NCBI GenBank assembly: GCA_022828595.1
Contig: JAKGHH010000002.1
Span: 66,064,383 to 66,128,382, forward strand
Source of the DNA: Nelumbo lutea
Taxonomy: Eukaryota; Streptophyta; Magnoliopsida; Proteales; Nelumbonaceae
Length of the DNA: 64,000 bases
Reading direction: 5' to 3'
Shown here: positions 12,236 through 22,854 of the stretch, one piece after another
Numbering within the stretch: the first letter of the stretch is position 1
How the letters are laid out: each line of letters begins with the position of its first letter
Position numbers and translations under genes: made by a program
Notes under the pieces: generated by a model
What the model was told of the DNA's origin: nothing
Databases searched by the model: none
What the model saw: the letters and a program-made list of their open reading frames with translations, nothing else

Positions 12236-13007
12236 TTATAATCGCCTAATGGCCCTAATCGGATGATTATCTCGATGAATAATCGGGACGGTTCTGTGCA
12301 GGATATCCGCATAAGTGGGTCTATGTTTACGTTGACTCGGTATTGGCTGAACGTGGTGTCTGTGTAACCAATAGTAACGCTCCACGACTGCCATACACGC
12401 AAAGTGAGAGCATATAAAGGTGACCTGGGCAGTTCTTATTGGCTGAAGTGGGCGATCACTGTAGCGCATCAGCATCTATCTCCATCATCCAATGGATACC
12501 ATGAGGTCCATGCTCGGGCCAGGATCCATTCAGTGCCGTAGATCACTGAATCATATCCATCCAAATTTTGAGATTATGGGATAGACAAATCATGCATCAA
12601 GAACTGGTTCCGTCGAGCATAGTTATAACGATTTACATAAGATCTCAATCGTACGCCACATCCGGTGAAAACGAATTAATGTGCAGGAAATGAGAAGTGG
12701 ACCACGATGCAGGGAATCGGTGATTGACCGGTTCAAAGGTTTTTGATGGGGCCCAGAAAAACGTAAAATTTTATTTTGAACGTCTTCCTTAAACGCGTGG
12801 TTGAAGTTTCCACGCAACATTTCTCATTTCACTCGGAAAATCGTGAAACCCTTCTGCGCTTTTGCCAGACTCTCCACCTTTCTTTCTCCATCATTTCTCA
12901 TTCTGTGTATATTTATTATTGCAAATTCCTTTCCAGAAAGCAGACAGACGAGACGCAAACCTCTGGTTTTACTTAACGGAGGAGGAGGAAGAAAGAGCAG
13001 CGCGACC
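12236..13007 (+). promoter_or_regulatory. Probable promoter and 5' leader of the NAC gene
   Basis: Base composition changes sharply at about 12240, from very AT-rich to near balanced with many CpGs, as in active plant promoters. Two direct copies of TATTGGCTGAA (12342 and 12439) carry inverted CCAAT boxes. A further CCAAT lies at 12369. A TATAAA-type word sits at 12415, and a weaker TATATTTA at 12909, about 100 bp before the start codon. Which TATA is used cannot be decided from sequence. The leader has short upstream frames, none clearly coding. Confidence 0.45.
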
Positions 13008-14094
13008 ATGGAGGATGTCCCACCTGGTTTTCGTTTCTACCCAACTGAGGAAGAGCTGGTTTCGTTTTATCTGTATAACAAGCTTGAAGGGATTGGACCT
13101 GACTTGGAACGTGTTATTCCCGTCGTCAACATTTACAAGCTCGATCCATGGCAACTCCCACGTTAGAATCCTTACTTCCTCTTCTTCTGAGTTTACTACC
13201 CTTTACTGTGTATCTTATCAAGAGATAAAATCGGCATGAAATGACAAGTAAAACTGAGACTAACTTGTTTTCATTTTCTTGGGTTTTAGAGGTTTCGGGA
13301 GAGCTCTGTCATGGAGACCCGGAGCAGTGGTTCTTCTTCAGTCCTAGACAAGAACGAGAAGCCCGTGGAGGGAGACCGAACCGGACGACGAATTCTGGGT
13401 ACTGGAAGGCGACGGGCTCTCCTGGTCTTGTTTACTCCTCTGGTAATCGAATCATCGGTGTGAAGAAAACCATGGTTTTCTACAAAGGGAAAGCTCCTAC
13501 TGGTACGAAAACCAAATGGAAGATGAACGAGTACAGAGCTACCCAAGGAGAAGCCACCTCATCTAGCAGTGCAGCTCCACTGGTAAGAACTAAGAAGGAA
13601 ATCAAATACTACACACAGATGCTCCAAATCCTCTGCAAACAGATCGTGTACAACAGGCTACGTAATCCATTCATGAGTACACACGTCAGTTGCTAGTACA
13701 TCTGATTGGGTTACGTACTCTGCTGTATACATCCTGTTTATAGCAGAATCATGTTCAAGTCTGCAACTAAAATCAGTTTCTACCCTTTTGGCAGTTGAGG
13801 CATGAATTCAGTCTGTGTCGAGTTTATGTGAAATCTGGATGTCTGAGAGCATTCGATCGACGTCCTGTAGGAGCTAGGACAAGCGAGTCACCAATGCAAC
13901 AAGGTCATATGGACAGGGGGACGACGTCTCATCGCAATATTTCTTCATCTCTGGAGAAACTCAGCTCACCTGATACTTCATCTTCAGGCGATCAAGCTCA
14001 TGACGATTCTACTCAGCTTGGAGAAAGTGTCGACTGGAAGATGACAAATGAATTTAACCCTCTATGGGAATGGGAACAATTGAATCGGTTCTGA
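13008..14094 (+). CDS. NAC-domain transcription factor, ANAC090-like, three exons
   Basis: Exons are 13008-13161, 13290-13582 and 13795-14094. Both introns have GT...AG borders, and splicing gives 248 residues without a stop. The first splice joins ...WQLP to [14 protein letters not shown] across a split codon. The second joins ...SSAAPL to [12 protein letters not shown] in phase 0. The N-terminal NAC DNA-binding domain carries its usual blocks: [20 protein letters not shown] (residues 1-20), [40 protein letters not shown] and [21 protein letters not shown], then WKMNEYRA. A short serine-rich, acidic C-terminus ends [12 protein letters not shown] and probably serves in activation. NAC factors act as nuclear dimers on CACG-core sites. 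The ANAC090/061/036 group has been linked to senescence and salicylate signalling in Arabidopsis. That role here is inference. The start is chosen because the domain begins there, although the frame is open upstream to 12801. Confidence 0.94.
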
Positions 14095-14099
14095 AGAAA

Positions 14100-14215
14100 T
14101 TAACAAAGTAAGGTCTCAACCCAAGAGTTCAGTTGACAGAAAATCTAACAATTAGACTGTTAATTTCTTAGGACAAACTAGGTCTCAACCCAAGTTGGTT
14201 GATAGAAATCTGTGT
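14100..14215. repeat. Imperfect direct repeat in the NAC 3' region
   Basis: AGGTCTCAACCCAAG occurs at about 14112 and again at about 14182. Each is followed by a GTT(C/G)(A/G)...GA(C/T)AGAAA(A)TCT stretch, a period near 70 bp. It lies just after the NAC stop codon, likely within the 3' untranslated region. No strong AATAAA signal is evident; AATAAT lies near 14216. Confidence 0.6.
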
Positions 14216-15160
14216 AATAATCTTAAGGGAGAGGCTGCATGCGAATGTTCCATCCCAGCTTACCTACTAAATCAATAGCTTGAAAGAAGTAGGTGGGAAT
14301 AGTTCTTTTTGTTTCTCTTTTTTATTGTTTAAGAATTTCTTGTGTTTTAATTTTTTTCCAGAAGAAAGGAGAGTTGAATTGAATTGCAGGAAAATGTAAA
14401 TTCTTCTGATATCAAAAGTAATTTGTGTGATATTGAAACAGAATTTATTTACTTTAAACCATCATCGTCACTTGTGGAGCATCAGTACGCGATACAAATC
14501 CCATATTTTATTAATTTTTGACTGGAATGACAAATTTCAGGACAACCATATCCATATAATCACTGTTAAATTTTTTTCCACGTTTTGTTTGTATATGTTA
14601 CACATATTTAATTAATATCTTCGCATGAGAGAAATTGAAGTGTAATTGGTGAGAGCGGATTTGAGAGTTTACTTGTTTGGAAAAGAAGGAAAAAAAAAAA
14701 AAAAAAAGATTGAATGGCCAAGAAATCTTTGATGTGGTACGTGAATTGAGTTGAGGACCAAAGTTGTGAGTTCTCAAATCTGCGACTGTAGTTGCAATGC
14801 TCTCTTGTGAACCACTACTGAAACATGAACACGCCAGTGATGGATTTCACAAAATATTATGAAAGAGGAAGTTGAGGGAAAGTTCTGAACGAATTCACAA
14901 AATTTTAGGAACTTTCCCTTAGCTTTCTGTTTCTCTCCTATTTTTTCTAACACAAATTCAAATCAAGGACAAGCTAAGAAAGGAATAAATTGGACTCCCC
15001 CCTGCATTTCTCTCCTTCAATTAATGGACAATGGCGTCCTTGCAAGCACCTTAGTTACTGATGAACACACAGTTAGCTTAGATGTTTTCACAATGAAGTG
15101 CATGGATCGATCTTGGAATGAACGAAGATGTATAAATTCGGTTTAATTGGGCTCCAAATG

Positions 15161-15539
15161 CTGCATTTGGACATGATGCAAATTGAGTGTAAATCCTGGT
15201 TTAGAGTAAATTTGTACTCTGGTTCACTTTTGTCTTTGGCAATATTACATTTATGCATTGACAAATGAAGAAAACACATTTTCAATGTATATTTATATTG
15301 ATAATAAGTTGTAAAAGTGCATCAATAAGAAGTAAATTTGCATTCAAGTGAGCTTTTGATAAAAAAAAGGGCATATGCTTTATTGGAATTCGTGTTTGCA
15401 ACCATTACAACTAAAAGTTTGTATGATAAGAAGGTAAATTTGTCTATGCAAAACTAACCCAAACTTTACAATTTATATAGATCATTTTACATTCTACAAA
15501 TTTGCATTCACACTTATTTGTATCTTTTTTAAACACAGC
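15161..15539. mobile_element. MITE, family M1, copy 1 (~380 bp)
   Basis: Strongly similar to 47456-47827. Shared words are AGTGTAAATCC, TACTCTGGTTCACTTTTG, TTATGCATTGACAAATG, AAGCATATGCTTTATTG-like text and AACTAACCCAAACTTTACAA. The ends CTGCATTTGG and AAACACAGC are imperfect inverted repeats. No coding capacity and no clear target duplication. The superfamily is not certain. Confidence 0.65.
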
Positions 15540-15726
15540 TAAAAGGAATTATTGTTTCTTGTTTTGACATGAACCAAACCCTGATATTGGATTGATCATT
15601 TGGTTGAATGGTACATATGAACATGCATTCATATAAGCCAAAACTCAACGCAAATAAATGGGATCAGCTGCTTGAATCCTATTATACCATTCTGCTTTGT
15701 TTAATGCTATATCCACTTTTAATTTA

Positions 15727-16286
15727 GGAAAAATTCCCAATTAGTACCCAGTACTTTGGGCCTAGTGCCATTTTGGTCCCCCAAACTTTAAAATGCAACA
15801 ATTCAGTACCCAAGCTTTTAAAATGTGACAATCCATTAGTTGCAGTTAACTAGTGTTAACTAACCGTTAAGTAACATTTAAAAAAGACACAAATGCCCTT
15901 CGAGTGTCATCAAATTTTCTTTACCAACCATCCAAACATTGACAAAAAATAACAATCTCAAATTGTTGCTTCTTCTATTCAAGAAAGTTTGGGTCACCAA
16001 AATGGCCATTCAAACATGACCCCAACTTTCTTGAATGGAAAAGACAAAGATTTGAGACTGTTAATTTTTTATCAATGTTTAGATGGTTGATAACAATTGA
16101 AGGGCATTTGTGTCTTTTTCAAGTGCCACTTAATGGCTGGTTAACAATTGAAGGGCATTTATATATTTTTCAAATGCCACTTAACAGCTGGTTAACAGTT
16201 AGTTAACGACAGGTACTGGATTTTAAAGTTCAGGGACTAAAGTGGCATTAGGCCCAAATTACAGGGTACTAATAAGGAATTTTCCC
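15727..16286. mobile_element. Mutator-like MITE with long inverted repeats, 560 bp
   Basis: An exact 9-bp target duplication TTTAATTTA lies at 15718-15726 and 16287-16295. The ends GGAAAAATTCCC and GGAATTTTCCC extend into inverted repeats longer than 50 bp. The left reads TTAGTACCCAGTACTTTGGG, and the right in reverse complement TTAGTACCCTGTAATTTGGG. Nine-base duplications with long terminal repeats are the Mutator signature. Internal TTAACCAGCTGTTAA-like repeats are duplicated. No transposase frame. A related element lies at 39428-40003. Confidence 0.85.
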
Positions 16287-16398
16287 TTTAATTTATAAGC
16301 CCTCAGTCCCTCACAAATTACTATTACTATAGTATCAAAAGGTAAAATAACTAAAAGAAGTAAGAAATTGGTTCAACCCAAGCCAACTAACTGAACCC

Positions 16399-17189
16399 TA
16401 GGGTTGTTCATAAGAAGACCCAACCCGACCAAACCGACCAACCCGGACTGACCCAACCTGAGTCTGCCGGGATTTCTTCAGCACCGATCGGTTTCGGGTT
16501 GTAAAAAATCATAAACCGATGGTTCAGGTCGGTTTCGGTTTTCATGTGTGAAAACCGAATCGACTTAGTAGTTAGTTCCTAGTTAGTAGTTACAACCTAC
16601 TTAACTAAGTTGTCTCTATCCTAGTTACAACCTAACTTAATTTCTAGTCCTCTAGTTAGGAATGACATTAATGGCAAGTATTGTAAGACAAATAGACAAG
16701 GAATTTGTTTGGAAAAGTTTAAAGAAAAGAATCAAAGGATCCTAGTTTTTATGGTCTTTTACACCAAATAGCCAACCAATTACAATTATAATTAGGTGTC
16801 ATTTTTTACTTAGATTAGAAGGTTTCTTGAAATATACAAATTTCAGTCTTCTTTCTCTAATACAGTTTGACTTTCTATTTTCTTGATACATAAACTCAAC
16901 TTTTTTATGTGCTTCACAAAGTTATTGGCCTGTTTTCTCTTAATTTATGTGTTTTCCTTGCTGGATGATGTTGCTAGCTACTTCTCTGATGTTCAATCTA
17001 CCAATTTATTACCATGGTTGAACTTAAAGCCAAAAATGACCCAAACTGAACCAACCCGACTCAAACTGACCAGGTCAATTTTGCTTAATACAGGGTCGAT
17101 TTCGGTTTCAATTTTAGGTAATCCGATCAAGTCGGATCGGTTGAAAAAATCTCAATAAACTGACCCAACCCGACCCGTAAATAACCCTA
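16399..17189. mobile_element. Non-autonomous hAT element, 791 bp
   Basis: An exact 8-bp target duplication CTGAACCC lies at 16391-16398 and 17190-17197. The left end is TAGGGTTGTTCATAAG. The right end in reverse complement is TAGGGTTATTTACGGG, so the inverted repeat is TAGGGTT(G/A)TT. Both subterminal regions are packed with ACCCGACC and CGGTTTCGGTT words. The paralogous position in duplication unit 2 (about 23069-23090) reads AACCAACTGAACCAATCC with no element, so it is an empty site. The 91-codon frame at 16883-17158 has no recognisable domain. Confidence 0.9.
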
Positions 17190-20100
17190 CTGAACCCAAC
17201 TCTATTTCAGTTAACAAATATAATTCTAGATCAGACTGGGTGAGGGATAAATTATAGGTTACAGATTGAAGGTCAGGTTGGATTAAGGTTAGGTTACAGG
17301 TTCAACACCTTGGGTTGGGTTAAGATTGAGATCAACATGCTATACAATTTTGGTTTTCACTATGTCTTAGAGATGGAACCAATCAATTGATTGATTCCAA
17401 CATATATATGTATGTATGTATATGATAGATAGATATAAGTCGTATAATTACATGTATTAATAATTCAATTGGGATATGAGTCATGCCTAAAAAAAAAGAC
17501 ATGGCTATTTATATAATAGTTCTAATTGTAAGTGGAAGGTGACATTTTCCGTGTGGGCGCCCTTGTATTTTGATTAATCCAATGGCGACCAATTGATACT
17601 CAGTAGCAGTAGCTAAAAACAATAGATCAAGGCCAGGTCAATGAATTTCAGTCGATCTTATATAAATAAAAATCTCTCCTTATACCCAATATTAAAATCG
17701 AAACTTTGTGCCATGAGAGGTCAAAATTAAATATTAAGGAAAAAAATAAATAAATATCTAATAAGAGGAAAGAGACCCACACACCTTAAAAACTGGCCCC
17801 AATTTTTTTTTTTCTCATTATTCTTAAAAAAAAAAGGAAGAACGACTCTTCAGCCAACCCCTAAGTCTTGTTAGCTGTAGAACTGACTCGAATCTTGACC
17901 CTAACTAAGTCTGGTCTGGGGTGAAAAAGTCCAAAGGACCCACATACCTTCCACGTGGCAAACTGTTTAGAATCTACTATATGAACTACATTACAATGAA
18001 AGCCAGCAGTGCGTTGTGAGCTGTTGGAGACCAGAGCCACTCGTTTCCTGGATCTGCTAAGAAAAAGACGATGTATAATGAGAACAAAGCTTGGCACACC
18101 AAAAACAAAATTAAACATATGCCAGCAATAAGCATCTCTGATCTGGAGTACTAAGTTGTTACTCTTCTTCTTTCTATAGTTGGACTGTATATTTGTCAAC
18201 CTTGATAATTGTTGGGAAATGGAATTGTTGAAACATGAAGGAGAAGTTTTGAAACGTGTTTAAAGATGTTGTCTTTAAAATGTTATTTGCTCTTAATTGG
18301 TTTTGTTGAGTTTGTTGTTGGGTTATAATTAAATCCATTCTCAAGATACAACAGAGCCTTGGACAAAAATCTGCAATCAACAAGTAGATCGAAATGGGAG
18401 AGGAACACGGTGTTTTTCGAAATTGCATATACAAATGCTTGATTCACACTCTTTAAATAAATTCTGAAGGATCATGAAATAGAAGAAAGTGTTGGTTCAA
18501 AAAAGACTCCTTAAACAGTCATAATTTCAAAAATTGTGATTGTTAAAAAGTAATTAACAGAACCTTTGGATTATGTCTTTTGATATCACCTTATTGAATC
18601 GTGGTCTCTGATCACACTAATGGTCAATCTTGCACCAAAAGCTAAAATCATCATTCGTGAGCAAAATGTGCATCTAAAGCGCCCCATTGCGCTGCACACA
18701 CATGCACATGCACATTGCACAGTAGCAAACCTCCATACTCTCATTTTTATAACTAAGGAGTATAAATCAGTTCTTATTAAAAACCCAAGACAATTCTTGT
18801 AATTTTCTAATATAGGGCAAATTAAAAATATGTTTCAATATGAGAAAAATTTATTTTTCAAAACATGCGTGCAAGTTTGGGTTAATGTGTAAATGAAATT
18901 AAAATCCAACACTTTACACCACACGTGAGGATATGAATCTGAAGCTTGGACAGAAAAAACATGATGTGATTCGAGAAGAGACTATCTCCGAGAGCATTTG
19001 GATTAATAGTCTTACAATAAATGTTTGATTTCTGAAGTACCTCTGAAGTTCTGCTTCTCAGCTGATCATGGCGATGCTGTTTCAGTTGCGTGTTTTGTGC
19101 TTTTGAAACTTGGTGGCAAAGACATATCCGGCCATACCATTGGCTTAAATCTGGACTCATTTTGGTGCTGTCCTCCTTTTTATTTAGTAAATGGTATGCC
19201 AAATGGTCAGTTGGTAACTTTTATTACACTTTTATCAGATGCTGGGATGAGAATAGGCTGCCATGGACTTCCTGATATTAAATGTATTAAATGCTGAGAT
19301 GGTTGAAAACTTTTCTACTTTCTGTCTAAAACTAATTTGGGCCCCTGAGAAGAATTGTTTGGTCATGGCTGATAATGGTTTTTCCTATAAAACCACCATG
19401 CTTGGGGCAAAGAATACAAGAGTTGCATGTGCCAGCAAACCAGGGTGCATCAAAGTTCTCTGTCACTATTTGCTTTTTGTTTATTATTTTTTGGCTGGTT
19501 ACTATCTGAGATTCTTATTACTTTTCTGAAGCTCTCTCTCTTATATTAATCTTAACTTTTTGGATACTCGAAAGAATCCCCTGTGAGAGATTTCTATTCG
19601 TAGAGTTGTTTGGACTGTTCTACATGTGAATTTCATGAAGAAGTTAAATGATAGGTGCTGATGTTGGGATACTTGACGGGCCTTAGATTGTGCCACATGG
19701 TATTGGCTAGATCAATTCTTAGCGGGGGTGGCCAATCATCACTAATTACTTCCAATTCCTCTTTAAGGCAAGGTTAGCTATAAAAAGGGATGTTCATCTC
19801 AAAGTAACTATATTCAGAATTTCAAGAAAATGGCTCCTGATTACTAAGGATTTGGCTTCAAGTTCTTATCTCTTATCTGATCTGATTCCTCTTAACCACT
19901 TGACTAACTTAATCATTGGAATCTTTACCCCTGAGATAACACCCAGGACCTTTAACGTATATCTCTTCCCTTATAAAATCTCCTTATTACTCTCTGCCTC
20001 ATATTTGGCGGCAACAGGTGTGTTCTCACATAATTTATTTATTAAAATTGGGAAAGAGTGTAATTGCATTTGAACTCATATGGGATGTCAGGAACTTATA

Positions 20101-20360
20101 GCTGTCCGAAAATATCGGTTCTGATCCCAAATGGGTTGTTAACAGAATTAACAATTAGATCACATGATGGAATTCAATAAAGCTTTCGATGCATGTGGAT
20201 GGATCCTACGAGGAAATTGTCCATAAAGCTGCTATTATCTTTGTTTTGTACTAGTAAAGAAGTATAACGTGGGGTGCCTGTGCTCAGTACGGGCCAAGAA
20301 AGGTTACAGGCATGCGCATAAAAAAAAGGTTATTATAAAAAAATTAACGTACTGTAATAG

Positions 20361-21599
20361 TCTCTATACCGTTAATGCAGTCAGCGCTATAAAAAAGAAA
20401 AAACAGTTTGGTTGGTCATTCCCTGTCCCAAACAGGATTTCCTACTCACTCTTTGACTGCAATTCAAGACGGATAAAGAGTGGTTAGGACATCTGGGATC
20501 GGTCATTCCTGCTCTTAACAAAATCAAAATCATGGGTTAAGAGTTGGGATCTCCTACACTCATTTTTGTGCACTTCCATGAGAACGAGACTCTCGATAAT
20601 GTGCACAAGCTATCTAAATGGCTCTCTATTAATGCTATTTTTCATATTTTAAAATTAAAAAGACTAAAAATAAATAAGAAATTCCCAAGGAATGAAAAGA
20701 AAACCCCATTTGTAGCAGAGAAAACCAAAAAAACAAAACCCTTTTTTAACTTCCATTCCTGGATGTTATGTATGAGCAAGAAACAAAATAATAATAATAA
20801 CATTTATAGCATAGAAAACTATAAAATGAAACCCTTCTTCAACTTCCATTCCGATATTATGTTTGAGCAAAAAACGAAAAATACATATTTTTCATTTCAA
20901 AACACAAACTTTTTTTTTCAGTTCTACGTACATCCTAACACTCAAAATGAGTATTATTAAAGTAGTAAAATTTGTATTTTGCAGTGAATATGAAATAATA
21001 ATTTTTAATAAGAAATATATCTAATAAGGCGACCAGAGAATTAATAGACAAATAGAAAATTCTGAGAATGTATTGAAAATCTTTGAGAAAAAAAGACGAA
21101 GAAAATTATATTAGAAATGAGAAAAAAAAAAAAAAAAAAGAAAACTGGGAAAAACTCAAAAGCAAACAGAAAATTCTAAGAAACTGTGAAAAGAGAAAAA
21201 AGCTTTACCTGAATGATACCTGTGAAAGAGCTGCTCTAACCGTGTATGGTAGTGGGAAAACGATGATAAGGACATCAAAACTCCATTAATTTGCATTACA
21301 GAGACATACATCAAACGCCCAAGTCTGGACACTTTGGAAATATTTCTTATTCAAATTATTAGTTTGCCCAAGAATGGACACTGTTTTTTATTTTCATCTT
21401 CACCATAAAATATAGTTTGCCCAAGATTGAAGTCTCTATATATATCCAAGAGTTGCCCTGAAGATTGAAGGAATATGACTGCAGGCAAATGGCTTCCACC
21501 ACTGGCTGAGGGAAAAGTGCTCATTACTGAACACTGGTTGATGGCCATGTGGATTCTACCATTCCTAAAGCATGAAACTGATCATGGTATTCATTTCAC
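20361..21599. other. A-rich spacer between the duplication units
   Basis: Mostly A/T-rich. The long plus-strand frames across 20544-20960 and 21083-21289 are lysine- and asparagine-rich products of A-rich sequence and are not supported as genes. One tandem repeat (20738-20885) is listed separately. Confidence 0.5.
20738..20885. repeat. Two-copy imperfect tandem repeat, period about 93 bp
   Basis: ACCCTTTTTTAACTTCCATTCC-type text at 20738 recurs as ACCCTTCTTCAACTTCCATTCC-type text at 20831. Each is followed by (G)ATGTTATGTATGAGCAAG or GATATTATGTTTGAGCAA and A-rich sequence. Confidence 0.6.
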
Positions 21600-22020
21600 A
21601 ACATCTTCTTCCTAACAATTGAGTGAGTATTTGGATCACAATTGGGCGGTTATCCTGATGATAGGTGCTCTACTGGAAGCTATGCCATCTTTTTGAGTTT
21701 CAATTTCATTGCCTGGAGTTCTAAAAAGTAGCCTACCATTGCTTATTTAAGCACGAGATTCAAGTTTCGTGCCCAAGCCAACTCTGTTATTAAGTTACTT
21801 CGGACTCAATCCTTATTTGCCAATTTGGGTTTTACCCCCTTCTACTTCGATTGCTTGGTGTGACAACACTGGGGCCATCTACTTAATGTTTGATGCACTG
21901 ATGAATTATGTTGAAGTGGATTTTCACTTCTTAGGTGACATTTCACTACACAAGAAGCTTCACATTGATCATTTTATTCCGTCTTCTGATCAAGTAACTA
22001 AGATCTCCCCATGAATGACA
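21600..22020 (+). pseudogene. Ty1/copia pol fragment (RNase H region)
   Basis: A decayed piece of the C-terminal pol domain of a copia retrotransposon. Allowing frame changes, the plus strand reads WA-x-YPDDRCSTGSYAIFL (about 21645-21695), FNFIAWSSKK (about 21700-21732) ending in a stop, and then in another frame SIAWCDNTGAIYLMFDA (21847-21900). It continues EVDFHFLGD and HIDHFIPSSDQVTKI. The order GCxDDRRSTSG / WSSKKQ / WCDNxxAxYL / HIEVDxHFxRD / DQxAD is the usual copia RNase H order. No LTR is visible nearby. The adjoining RT and integrase are absent. Confidence 0.75.
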
Positions 22021-22210
22021 ACATTCAAGCATGAGAAATGTTCTTAATGTGTGGCTACTGAAGTGTCTTGTGGGTTGGTGTGGGTAGTGTTCTTATGGGT
22101 AGCAGATCTTTGTTGGTGGTGAACATCAGCTTTGGTCCTGTCACAACACCCCGGCCTCAGGACTCATGAGGTCTCTGACTGGGTCTCTCATATGGCAATT
22201 TTTTTTAACA
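22020..22210. repeat. Small dispersed repeat, inverted relative at 48380-48520
   Basis: GGGTTGGTGTGGGTAGTGTTCTTATGGGTA (22073-22102; key words GGTTGGTGTGGGTA and GTTCTTATGGGTA) matches the reverse complement of 48465-48492. Both continue on one side into a TGTGTGG(C/T)TACTG word and on the other into a GGTCTCTCATATGG word. No coding capacity. A minus-strand frame at 22188-22556, just beyond, has no recognised domain. Confidence 0.55.
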
Positions 22211-22854
22211 AGATAAAGTATGTGCATTGAAGGAAGAAAAGAAAAGAAGGAAAATATACAACGAAGCGTTCATATCTTAATGGCAAATTTTTGACAGAGG
22301 GGTATCTAGAGGATTTGAAGAGCCGGGGTATATTGGAAAAGTGAAGGGGGTTTAGAAGAAAATCTTCACCAACATGTGTTTCCACTGTACTCTTGTTAGA
22401 TGAATGTTGAAAAGTTCTTCTCAGCTGCCAAAGGGAGAGTGGCAAGAGATGAGAGAGAGAAGGTTGGAAACCTAGAACCGAAAAGATAAGAGTTGGATTG
22501 TCTGATCTGTTGCAGGGAAAATATTTAGCAAACTTTCTTTTCTTTTTTTTTTTCAATATATCGAGTGCAAATGTTCTCTAGCGGCAAATACGCATTCGGC
22601 ACTATACCTAACTGCACCTATAGCAGCTATTTTCATTTCTCGCGGCTTAAAAAAAGGATATATAGCAATCCGAATGTAATTTCTGTCTTTTAACTAACAA
22701 ATTATTTCTCATTTTCCATGTGCTAAGTATATGTTTGAGTAGCTACCAGTTCATATTATTCAAATATAGCTATATAAGAAGAAAATTTGACTATGAAAAA
22801 GGAATAGATTCCTTGGTCAAGTTTAAAAATATCAATGTTAAATAAAAAAAGAAA

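Larger units (their letters stand above)
14990..20360. repeat. Segmental duplication unit 1 (5.4 kb)
   Basis: Collinear with 22855-25560 in direct orientation. Anchors include GGCGTCCTTGCAAGCACCTTA (15032/22881), TTTCAGTTAA...TAGATCAGA(C/T)TGGGT (17204/23088), CTCATTATTCTTAAAAAA (17813/23694), GGTCTGGGGTGAA(A/G)AAGT (17913/23840), GGCCATACCATTGGCTTAAAT (19131/24269) and GTTCTCACA...TTTATTTATT (20021/25190). Unit 1 is longer for three visible reasons: a MITE at 15161, a MULE MITE at 15727 plus a hAT element at 16399, and a ~700-bp segment (about 18203-18905) missing from unit 2. No convincing gene is shared. Scattered short frames on both strands do not stay open in both copies. Confidence 0.85.

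Noticed and set aside
20544..20960. 138-codon plus-strand frame
   Set aside because: A-rich sequence with an internal 93-bp repeat. Lys/Asn/Phe-rich, with no domain or homologue in the window.
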